Positions 10,652 through 22,600 of a stretch of DNA of 64,000 nt are shown in pieces. The DNA is from Arenicola marina. Lineage: Eukaryota > Annelida > Polychaeta > Arenicolidae. The stretch covers positions 6,622,039 through 6,686,038 of the forward strand of contig OZ025249.1 in assembly GCA_964019135.1 (NCBI GenBank). The letters run 5' to 3'. A program made the translations under genes and the position numbers. Numbering within the stretch: position 1 is the stretch's first letter; each line of letters starts with the position of its first letter. The notes under the pieces were generated by a model. The model searched no databases. It saw only the letters and a program-made list of their open reading frames with translations, and was not told the origin of the DNA.

Positions 10652-13600
10652 GTGAGTATTACCGTGTCTTATCGTGTGATGGGACAGGGTGGCGTCGGTT
10701 GGCAGTAAGTCCAAGGCGAGGAAAGGGCGTCGCTCCAAAGTGAGGTGGGGAATTATTGAGGTACCACCCACCCGGCAGCAATGAATTCGCCATGCTTATG
10801 TTATGGCAAAGTAGAGCCCCGAAAGAACAGTTCTGGCAGTGGGGGGAATGGAATGGGAGATACATGTGTAAAATGACCTTTTTACCGCTGTTAAATTATT
10901 TAAATTAATGTTCAAACGGATAGATCGTTAATCGGCAACTCTGCGGACGAATGGCTACTATGCCGATACAACCCCGTTATCAGGGAGAATATGGAGACAC
11001 CACCCCACCCGCCACAGTGAATTCGCCATGCTTAATTTATGGCAAGCTGCCGATCAAAGATGATCTTTCATAAATAATCTTAATGGCCCTAAGACCGCTG
11101 TTTGTAAACTTTTATTTATCAAGCCTACCTAATTAAAGGAGAGCCCTGCAAAAAGTCACTACCAGAACCCTATTTCAGGTAGTGGGGACAATGAAATGGA
11201 AGAGATATGTACAAACGGACTTGCATATATCAGACGACACAAATACCTATGGTGTTTGTCCGGCCAATATCAAAATAAAGCAGATAGATAACAATTTGAA
11301 TTGACCATTAATATATAATGCCTAAAACATTATTGCAGCAGTACTAATTACTGACAATTTGTGAAATTAAATACAATATGCTATAACGTTAGATCTTGGG
11401 GAAAGATAATATTTTGTACTTTACACTGTTTGACTTACCACAGTGGCTGGCCTCACAGATCGTGCGTATGTTATGAAATATGTAAATCTGGCGCGTTTTG
11501 GCTAGAATTATGTATCTCAGGCGGGGAAAGCGTGGCTCCTTGTAACACATTAATTATACCGTCGAGATTTCTTTCGCAATCAACAATACCAAGATCTGAC
11601 AATTTGTAATTTGACAATGTTACTGTATTTGTCAAAGAGAAAAAATTCCCAACAGGTGCGAACTTGCTCTGCGAGCACCTGTAACCATTATAACGCATGT
11701 GTACAGGTTTTACACCCCGAAGCATACAGTTACGCTCACGTCAGATTGATGCCGACTAGAAATAATCATATGAGTAAAAGAAGATTGATGTAGATGGACG
11801 TAGAAGGAGATGTAATGTATCTGATTAATTGTTCATGGTATTGAGGCAAACCTCGCCACTATGTGAACGAATGGTAGTACACCATATTGTGCCTTTATAT
11901 GCACCTCCCTCCCCCCCCCTCCCCCCACCACATTTTGCCCCCTGTATCAACCATTATCTACCCCTCCCCCGCTCCGCGGGTGCCCAGACTTAACCCCTCC
12001 TCTCCCCCACCACCCCTCGTCATCAAGTTTCGCAATCGTCCGTTTCCTTGGCCGTCAGTTATTGCCTTTAGTGTCCCCGGAATCACCGCCCCCTAGACAA
12101 ATATCTGGATCCGCCACTCACAAGCGTTGTAGTGTGAGATGGTCCCCGAGCCCGTTTGACCCAGCACCCAGGTAGTTTTTCAGTCATAAGCGCAAAAATT
12201 CCTCAAAACAAATCAGAAAACTTTAAATCACAACAAAAGCCGCAAATCCCTTCCCTTGCTAACCAACCAAAGCAGTTTTTCAGTACCCACTGACCTAGGA
12301 TTGACAGTAAGACCCAGGCATTCAAAATAATCCAAAGTTTGCCGCCACTGTTCATAACCCACGGTGGCTGGCCTGGCTTGAGTATGCATTAATCCGGTTC
12401 TAGACTGGGTAATAATGTGTGGGTGCCCGGATCGGAAGCTGGTTTCAGCCCCACACCCCACACTAACTCCCAAGATCCTAAAATACCAACCGTCATCGGC
12501 GAATTCTGCAACTCCACATTGAACAAGGCAGATATAACAACCTGAAGAGCTGTCAGCTTGGAAATAATGGGCATGTAGTTTCATAATCATGTCACATTTC
12601 CTTCCTATGGGAAGTGATGGGCGTTAGGAGTTAGGAGAGTAATGTATACATTTCAATACCAGTTTGCTAATACATGTGTTTAACAGTACGTCAAGATAAT
12701 AAAATATTGGAACCGTAAGTAAGTAAAATGTATGGCGGGCCATTCCAACATTTATTCCCTTCTTCTTGATATCAATAAAATTAATTCTTGATATTAAAAC
12801 ATCAATTTTTGATATTTAAACATCAATTCTTGATATTAACCATCAATTCTTGATATTAAAACATCACTTCTTGATATTAAAACATCAATTCTTGATATTA
12901 AAACATCAATTCTTGACGCATGCTTCAATAATGAAACCTCGCCCCGGTAGTTTAAGCAAGGCAGTCATCGTATTTTCATCAAGGCCGTGTGTGAATATTG
13001 TTCTTCTTGACATCAAAATGTCATTTTGGGTATCAAAATTGAATTCTTGATATGATAAATTAACTACGTGATTGAATTTTTAATATGAAGAATGGATTTC
13101 TTTATTGAATTTTTGACATCATGAATAGAATTATGGACCTCATGAATAGAATTCTTGACATCATGAATAGAATTCTTGACATCATGAATAGAATTCTTGA
13201 CGTCATGAATAGAATTCTTGACGTCATGAATAAAATTCTTGACATCATGAATAGAATTCTTGACATCATGAATAGAATTCTTGACGTCATGAATAGAATT
13301 ATTGACATCATGAATAGAATTCTTGATATCATGAATAGAACTCTTGACGTCATGAATAGAATTCTTGACGTCATGAATAGAATTCTTGACATCATGAATA
13401 GAATTCTTGACATCATGAATAGAATTCTTGACGTCATGAATAGAATTCTTGACAGCATGAATAGAATTCTTGACATCATGAATAGAATTCTTAACATCAT
13501 ATAACCCATATATGACACCATATAAGAAGCAAAAGTGAAAAACATATTCATGGTCATATTCATAGAAGATTAATGTTGCGGCCCCTGGGGGGGGGGGAGG

Positions 13601-16600
13601 GGAGAGGGGGCGGCTAAGGGAACCTCTGAAACGTGAAATGCCTGATGATGCTGCGATGTGCTAAGAAAATCTGACCATGTCGCTATAATGCGGCTTCTAT
13701 TATTTTATGTTGTAGGCCATTTCGCTAAAATGCGGCTTCTATCCATTTATGCTCAGCTGTAAAAGCTTTTAGGAGGCTTTTTAATGTTGGCATTACAGTA
13801 ATATGGGTGATTTAAACTCCCGCAATTGATCCGTTAAAAGGTGCCATTAAATATTAAAGGCGAGCCTCATGTCCTGTCATAAGTATCGCCCATTCCATGT
13901 TCTTGGGAACAATATTCCGTCAAAGGGAGGGGTTTTATTAAAAGATTACAGTTTCCAAAGCCCAAGACTACTAATAGTCTTGAGGTGTTAAGGTGGGCAG
14001 CAGTCAGTGTCATCACACCGGACACGGGGTCTCAGGGTTGGGGATGATGTGAGGGAGTAGGGGGTGTGGGGGAGGATGGATGAGCTTGGTGGCAGGACTA
14101 AACAAATATATTACGTCCAACTCGAGCCCAACCGGAGATGGCTGTGCATGGCTTGGAGCTTGTCACGTCTCCACACAATAGGGGCCGCTGCCTTCCCGTC
14201 ACACTGTCTCAAGTGCATCTCTTGGTGCAGGTCACTCTACGCGGTCGTGACCCCTAGCGGAATTGAAGTGGCGCCGTGTTGTCGATGTCGTGTTCGGGCT
14301 TGTAATCAAGGGGCACGTATAAATACGTTCAAACACATTCATTCATTACATGCATTTGAATGTTGTATATCCGAATGTACGTTATTTGAATGACATGTTT
14401 TTTTAAACCTTTTTTAATTCATAAGGCGAACAAGACCGTCATGAGAATAAGACATACAAGAATGTCAAAATGTGCAATCCCCATATGTAGCCATCTACAA
14501 GATATACTAACAATACATTTACCAGAAAATCTATTTCGCGAATAGTTGATAGATTGGGATTTTGCAACGCATAACGTTTTGTTATTTAGTTTCGCGTGAC
14601 ATATCTCAATTTTCGTTTATTTGTTCCTTTGCAGCACTGGCAGGATGAGTTTCTGACGTGGAACGCCAGCGACTACGGCGGTCTGTCGCGGATCATCGTC
14701 CCTCCACAGCTCATATGGCTGCCAGACTTCGGCCTGGAGAACAGGTAGAGGGCCCGCCAGACGGACATGTATACGGCGGGGGATGGCTACCAGTCGGCTC
14801 ACTTTCTCTCCGCCCGCCCCACCATCTGGCAACGGTTACCCCCTTCTCACCCGGCTCCGCGGGCTACAAAGCCGCAGTGCCATTGAGTCATTGAAGCTAA
14901 AATGCTAAACACGCTTTCTATGTGCGACAGGGCATGGTACCCAACCCCCGAACGGGGCGTGCCACCCTTACGGACGCCGGGAGGGCCCCTCCCACGCACC
15001 CACCCCCCTCCCCAGCGATGAATCAGCCCCAGCCACGACCCCACCCCAGCCACGACCCCACCCCAGCCACGACCCCACCCCAGCCACAACCCCACCCCAG
15101 CCACGACCCCACCCCAGCCACGACCCCACCCCAGCCACGACCCCACCCCAGCCACGACCCCACCCCAGCCACGACCCCACCCCAGCCACGACCCCACACC
15201 AGCTATATACGACCCCCCCTTAAGAATCCCTTTACCGGCACGACCCAGCCACCTCGACCCACCGACCCACCGACCAACCGCCCCAACCGCCCCAACCCAC
15301 CCCAACCCACCCCAACCGCTCCAACCGCCCCAACCCACCCCAACCGCCCCAACCGCCCCAACCGCCCCAACCGACACAACCGCCCCAACCCACCCCAACC
15401 GCCCCAACCGCCCCAACCGCCCCAACCGACACAACCGCCCCAACCCACCCCAACCGCCCCAACCGCATCAACCGCCCCAACCCACCCCAACCGCCCCAAC
15501 CGCCCCAACTGCCCCTCCCCCTCCCCCCCCCCCACCCCAAACGACCTCTGCCCCTGTGTCGGATCTGCCATCGTATCCGGATGTACATTTAGCTTACCGG
15601 GAATCTGGCCATCTGTCTTCATCTGTCGCCATCCTGTACGACTGGACCATTCGGGATTTGTCCTTGCGCTGTAACTTTCGGATATTCGGGATTCGTCTTT
15701 GTGACGTACTTTTCGTACTATTCGAGAGTTGTTTCATTTAACTTTGGGGTAGTAGCCCTGGCACCGCCGTCTGGAGAACGTTACAGTCACTCTATGTCAA
15801 TGTCCCGGGGGTTTTCTGGCCCCAATTTAGTCTGCATCTGCACAACATGGGCTTAAAACAGCAACATTTCATGTTACTGCGTTTGTGATTGTGAGCTATT
15901 CGGGAAAAGTCTTGTACTGTAAGTTGGGATTTTGGCGATGTGTCATCAGTGTCGGCCTATCTCAATGTGCATGCGGAAAGTTTGTCTTTTTTTACCTGCG
16001 TTATGTCGGCTGAACTCGTACTAAACGGCCCAACCCGAGGTAGGGGGGACGGGGCGGGGCGAAATAACGGTCAAAGAATGTTTGATATCTAGAACCCCCT
16101 CCTCCCCCCCCCCCTCTACATGGATCACTGATGGGCAATGGGACAATGTCGTTTTAGGCCCATTTTGAGCACACGATGGGCTAAATTATGCCAAGAAACC
16201 CACGCGCACAATCGGGGATCCTTACCTAAATTTTGCCTCAACGTGAAATAATTAGAATCCACACAATTAATCCACACGGTTAATCAGAGAAACGGATATT
16301 TTGTCAGATAAATAATTTGGACTTATTAAGACGTAGATGACTTCTTTTAGCTCCATCGTGAAATTTCTGGCGTTTCGCACGTAGCCCCCAGATATCGGCA
16401 TTTTCCATAGACAATATTGGCGGTTATATCATACATGCAATAGCGAGAACAGCTTGGCAGGCTTCATATCCTCGCCAGACATATTGCATGTATGACGTTT
16501 ATATACATTCCACCGTCGTATCTTAAGCATAGCGCCCCAGGCGTATCCATAGTATATTCGATATCATTTCTACAAACAAAGTCGCGGGTTTGCTTGAGAC

Positions 16601-19600
16601 GGCCTGGGTGCACCCCCTCCCCTCCCCTCCCCTCCCCCACCCTCCTGCCCCCTCTCCGGGCCCCCTTCGCCTCCTAGAGCCAGAACTGTAACTACCCCAT
16701 CCCCATCCTCACATTGAGTGTCCACCTGACCACGCTTTCAGACACTCCAATCCCTTTCGCTGTCAGGCCGCTCGCGAGTGGGCGCCCCCAGATAGCTCAC
16801 GGGAGGCTCTAGTTGGCTCTATGTATGACATCCACTCCTCCCTCACAAAAGCCGCTCGAGGTGATGGGCGCTCGGGGTTTGCTGCCGTTTTAACGGCTGA
16901 CGGCGACGACGTCGCGTGCTAAGGCCCTATTTTCGCCCGTCATGTCGGTGGTTTCTCGCTCGGCCACAAGATGGCGTAATGCTGGCCGAAGTAGACGAGG
17001 GAGAGACAGGACGAGAGGGAGAGTGGTGGGGGTGGAGGGTACTCTTCCCTTTTTACGATCACGAGGCCAGACTTATTAGCACAGCTGACCGACCCCTGGC
17101 CAACTAAATGGAGTGAAGTAGCATGCAAACTATCACTTCGCTGTCGCCCCATCGGCTTTCCCGTGGAGAGGACACCCTTGCCAACCAGCCCTGAGCAGAC
17201 CAACGGGGCCACCTGGCGATCTGCGCCCATTAAACAAATTGACAACCCACTAGTGCATCTCGGTTACAAATAGGAAGGTCCACCAATCCGGGGTTTACAA
17301 TCATTTTATTTAACGAAAAACAACAGTGGAGGTGCAGGATCGACATCCTTCATAAGATTATCTCATGTGATAAATCTGGCCCATCTAGATTCGGTTAAAC
17401 GTAGGTCCCACCAAATCAGGGTGTGCGACCCACATATATAGATTTCGACCCCAAGAAAGTTGCCCTCTCGTTATATTTAACGACAAACAGTGGATGTGCG
17501 GGGTTAATATCCTACAAAAGATTACCTTGGATGATACATGTGGGTGCCTCCCAGCCTCCTTAAACCCCTGTAACGGCCTCTGCAAAATAATGCGTTACAA
17601 GAAATGACATTACTTCATGGGATTAAAGGCAAATAATACTTTGCAACGTTTTGTTGTGTACGGCCCTTAAAGAGGGTTGGGCCATTGTGATGTGATACAT
17701 ACATGTTCAACACTAGAATAATATGCCAGTATATATGGGTGTGTGGGGATGGGGAGGGGGGGGGCTGAAAAGCTTTGTTAGTTTTTACTAACAATTTTGT
17801 ATTTAGAAATGGGATTTTATCCGTTCTCACAGTTATGCATGTATGTTCTTCCTGCCATCCGTGCAGAGCCATTTTAGTTGCTCTTGCTATCCATATTATT
17901 TTTAATGCCTGTTACTATTGCAAAACGTATTGCTTGTATAATGATCCATGTCTCTTGCTATGATTAGCCATGTTTGTTTTAATATCGACTCTTGTCTGTT
18001 TCTATGATGACCGTGTATGTTTCTATAGTTATCCTCGTCTGTTTCTAAAGTCATCGTCGTCTGTTTCTATAGTGATCTGTCTCTGTTTCTATAGTGATCT
18101 GTCTCTGTTTCTACGGTGACCCGTGTCTATCACTGGTTCTATAGTGATCATTGTCTGTTTCTACAGTGATCAGTGTCTCTCCTCACAGCGCCGAAGCCAT
18201 CTACGATGACCAAGCGGACCGGAAATTCCGGGCTGGCGTCGACAGTGATGGATGGATCCAGTGGGTGCCCGGCGGCAAATTCGTCACTTCCTGTCAGCTG
18301 GACATCACGCTTTATCCATTCGACAACCAGCGATGCGAAATGGATTTCGTCGACTGGACCTATGACGGGCGCTTCGTCAACCTCCTCAACGGTACGGACC
18401 GGATAGGCATGGACGTCTACAAGAAGCACGGCGAGTGGGATATCGTCCACACCGAGGCCATGAAACTAGACCAATTCTTCGATTCGGACCCCGGAATTCC
18501 TTTCCCGACGGTGAAATTTGTGCTTCATTTAAAGCGGAAACCCAAGTTTTACATGATCAACGTGGTGGCGCCGTGCATCCTCATGTCTATCCTGGCACTG
18601 CTGGTCTTCTACCTGCCGCCGGACTCCGGCGAGAAGGTGTCGCTGGGCATCACCGTGCTGCTCTCCTTCTCCGTCTTCCTGCTCCTCATAGCGGAAAACG
18701 TGCCCAAGACATCGGATTGTGTGCCGCTGATAGGTGAGTGGGACCCGAAGTCACGGATCATCCATTTCAATTCGATGTTGTCAATAAGTGCCATATTTTT
18801 GAATGTTGTATTAAAAATAGTTATAGATTAATGCACAAAATTCACGCATACAGTATAAAAGCAAAGGGTTAAGTATTATTTATTATTAATCGATTCAAAA
18901 ATAAAATATTGTATGTATATAATCACTATGCTAGGAATATATTAATTGTGATTTCGTTTAATTTGGTAACGTACAAAAATACTGTATGTGTATAAAATTA
19001 CTATGCGTTAAGGGGTGAATCACCAAAAGTGATACTGTGTTTTGCAATGAAAATAACCTATATATTAAAATGATATTACCGATGTGCGCGATGTAAGTTC
19101 GAAGTAAGTCCCCATTCGTTATGTGTGGGTGGTGCACAGCTGTTGCCAGACACCTGCACGGTGGCAGTGAATTCACCTCAAGACTGTGATGACCGATGAA
19201 CGCAAACTTAATCCCTGCTTACGTGACAACGGTGACTGACAGCCTCTGTGGTTATCCGAGTCGATTTCCCGCAGAGATTGCCCCATTTTTTATTTGCCGA
19301 CGGACCGCAGCTGATACTTACTTGCCCGCCTTCCGCCGGCCAATGAGGCGTTGATATTGATCGCTCCTCATCCGTCCGACGGCCTGCGCTGTGATCCCCT
19401 GAAGGTCACGTGGTCTGGTTGATGCGTCCCTCCCCGTAAACAAAACACGCTTCAGATGTCGTTGGAATGGAATACACATAGGAAGCGAGGACAGGGTCAA
19501 AGGGGGCTTAAAAATTATGCGATTCCCTTCATCCGGAGGTGTTAGGATTCCATCTGTCATTATGTCAGCAGCGGTCTTTATCTTCATATGGATCTACAAC

Positions 19601-22600
19601 GCGCCACGTGTACCCTGGGAAGTAATTTACCCCGGTGGCGAGGGTGGCTTGCCCATCCGCCGGCCGTCTCTCCTCGTGTCATGGTAACCCCACCCCTGTA
19701 GGCCCTACCTCCCCCCCCCCCCATTCCTCCATGTCCTACTCTGCCATGCCCAAGACCCATCTCCCCTCGCTAAAGCCTGTCCTCTTATCCTAGCCCACCT
19801 CTGACCTCTCTCCAAGAACCCTCTTTGCAGCCCACCACCATCTCCCTCGTGATCCCTCATCCTGCCCTAGCACCCCCTCCCCTCCCCCATTCTCCAACCC
19901 TTACCTCGCCCTACACTCTCCCCCACACACCAGTTGGGAAGATCAATGTGGAAAACTACACTTCTGAGCGGTTCTGGCTAGACAAAATAATCAGTTTTGT
20001 GGACTTTTGGCCCTGGGTAGTATGCATCATGTATGCGGTCTGGTCAGTTATCTGGCAGTCCATTTAGCGATGCGAGCCGATACTGGGAGGTTTTTAAAGG
20101 TATTACAACTCGCGGAGCTACCGTTACATCTGTCAGTGAGATCATTTCAGAATACATTATATCAAAGATAGTGTATAACTTATTATACACTATCCTACAT
20201 TATATTGCGTCACCTTCTCGTCCACGGGCGGTGACGTCATCGGCAGAAGGTGCAGATCACCATTGTTAAAACCTCGAAGTCGTTGTCCCCAATGCATATA
20301 GGCGGAGGACAGGACCATTGCGAAATAGGCACCTAATGGGGAAAATGGGGTCGCAATAGATTAGAAGAAAGTGACGTCCTATCGAGGAGAGACCTGGGCC
20401 CGGGACACGTTCCCCGTATCGATTTGTACCATTTATCGCCCACATCCGGCCAAGCCGGGGACCCAGTCCGGTGACATAATCAGCAGAGGGCGCTCGTTTC
20501 TCGTCGTCTAATATTTCCTATAGTGTAGTAGTTCATGTTCCTATGAATAGTTCAGTACAAAATCACTTAAGGCTAGAGCCGAATAAATTATGTAGGCAAC
20601 TTACTGTATATACTTTGTCTCGACCCAGAATATTCAGTTTTTATGCATATATATTTTTGTTTCAACTTTTCATGCAAAATACACTATATATATAGATATA
20701 TTATATATAGATATAACAACATCAGTCTAACAGTAAGGCATTAATTACTGATTCAATATATAAGCAATGTTCTCCAAGTTTCGTTCATTTTTATATTTCA
20801 CTATTTCTCTGTAGATATGATAGCACAGGATAGTAGGCTAGTACCCCACTATTAAGACCATCTACGGAAACTGAGCCAGGGTGGTCTCATTAGCGGGGTG
20901 GTCTCATTAGCCAAACTTCCCCAATAACAACAATTAGTGTTAATCACTGGGATTATCACTGATACCAACAATGGGGTGGTGAGATGCAGGGGGTGGAGGG
21001 GGGGGGTGGCGGTGATGTAGTAAAAGAATGAAGTGTAGTCTCCGGAACACACTGCATATATGAAAAATTGATGAAAATTTAACGTCCTTTTATTCGCATT
21101 CCGGTATTGAATTCAAACTGTGAACACCTTCAGCCTCAATCAAAATCAAGTCAGATATAATTCAATGAAGCCGAACGGCTTGGCCAGTTTACAAGCAGTT
21201 GATCACTACTACCATGCCTGTTGAGCGCTATCAGTGTTTAATCTGTAAAATAAACATGTCACTAACAAAGCCAGAGTCTGATACAGCAGATCAAAATAAC
21301 CACGTGTGTTACTGTCTTTATACGCATCAATATTCATACATCCAGCGCAATCAATGCCGTACATCAGTCGACAAGTAAAATCAGTAAAATAAACATGTCA
21401 CGAACAAAACACACAGAGCCCGCGGCCGTGTCCCTGATGATGTGTGTTAGTTTTGGCAGTCATCAATGCCCACGAGTGCATTTTTATTGTCATTGTTTAT
21501 TTCGTACCAAAGGATACAATGAGTACATCAGGTGGGTAAGAATATCGCTTAGTTCTTGCTTGTTTAAAAAGGCGGGGTTATGTAAATCATTTAAAACTTC
21601 TTTGATGAACGAAGTATCACGTAAAAGATGTTCATCCATACTAGAAAGGTAAGCATGGTGTAAACATGGTTTAAAATCAACATTCAAAGAGTTAAAATAT
21701 GATGAATTAATTCTTTAGTTTGCCATTATGGGATTTAGAGACTTCGACATATTAGAATCACTTCTCTGGAGGGCTAAATTCGATAAAAGTCGCACCACTT
21801 CATTGGTGTCCCCAAGGCAGCCGGAAATAAAATAAGACAATCGACAAGGTAATTCTAGCAGCACTATGAGACAATCCGCGATTAGAGGTAACATTTGGCT
21901 ATGGGTAAGTGGGGGCAAATTAAAAAAATCTTCCTGACGGCTTATAAAAAAAAGTGCAGAAAAGTTTGGAAAATGCCATAAAAAAAGTACAAGACGCTCA
22001 AAACAGCTGCCACTTTGTCTGGTTGAGTTCCATTGAAGTTGATCTGGTCTGATATGGGTCTGGTCTTCGTGGTCTTAATGCCCGATTAGCGGGGTGGTCG
22101 CATTGGCGGGGTTCAGGCCAACGTTAGAATATAGGCAAACATTCGAGACTGGGAAAAAGTGCTCTTAATGGCGGGGTAGTCATATTACTGGGGTGGTCTT
22201 AAAGCGGGGTCCCATCTTATAATGTAGCCTAATTAATACTTGTTTTACTATTTTGGTTCTCCAATAACAACCAATATTTATTGGTGCAATATGATATAAG
22301 TGACATAACAAAGTGATTGACTTATTATAAGCGAACCCAAATATAATTTTGGCTTAAATGTGTTTTTATATTTAAAACATCGCCCAATGTAATCCACACT
22401 GCCTTTGCCTTCAAAGATCGTATGTGTTACGGTGTGAGTCCCTTTACACATATTACACATATTGTGCTCTCGTTTGTTCCATTTTAAAACCACATGGTAG
22501 ATAACGATTGAACCACTTAAAATTAAACTCTACGATTACAGACAGGATCATTAATATCTAAGATACGATTCCTCTAGAAGCTAGAAAAGTCATGGCCGGA

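Noticed and set aside
12228-12590. 120-codon minus frame in the receptor intron
   Set aside because: It has a balanced composition but no recognised family, no splice support and no array. Not enough to call a gene.
13102-13563. membrane-like MSRILFM-repeat protein on the minus strand
   Set aside because: It looks hydrophobic and helical, but it is a 21-bp array read in phase. The opposite strand is equally open.
14847-15674. 250-codon plus frame and 198-codon minus frame in the receptor intron
   Set aside because: Both are translations of 9-17-bp C-rich minisatellites within an intron of the nicotinic receptor.
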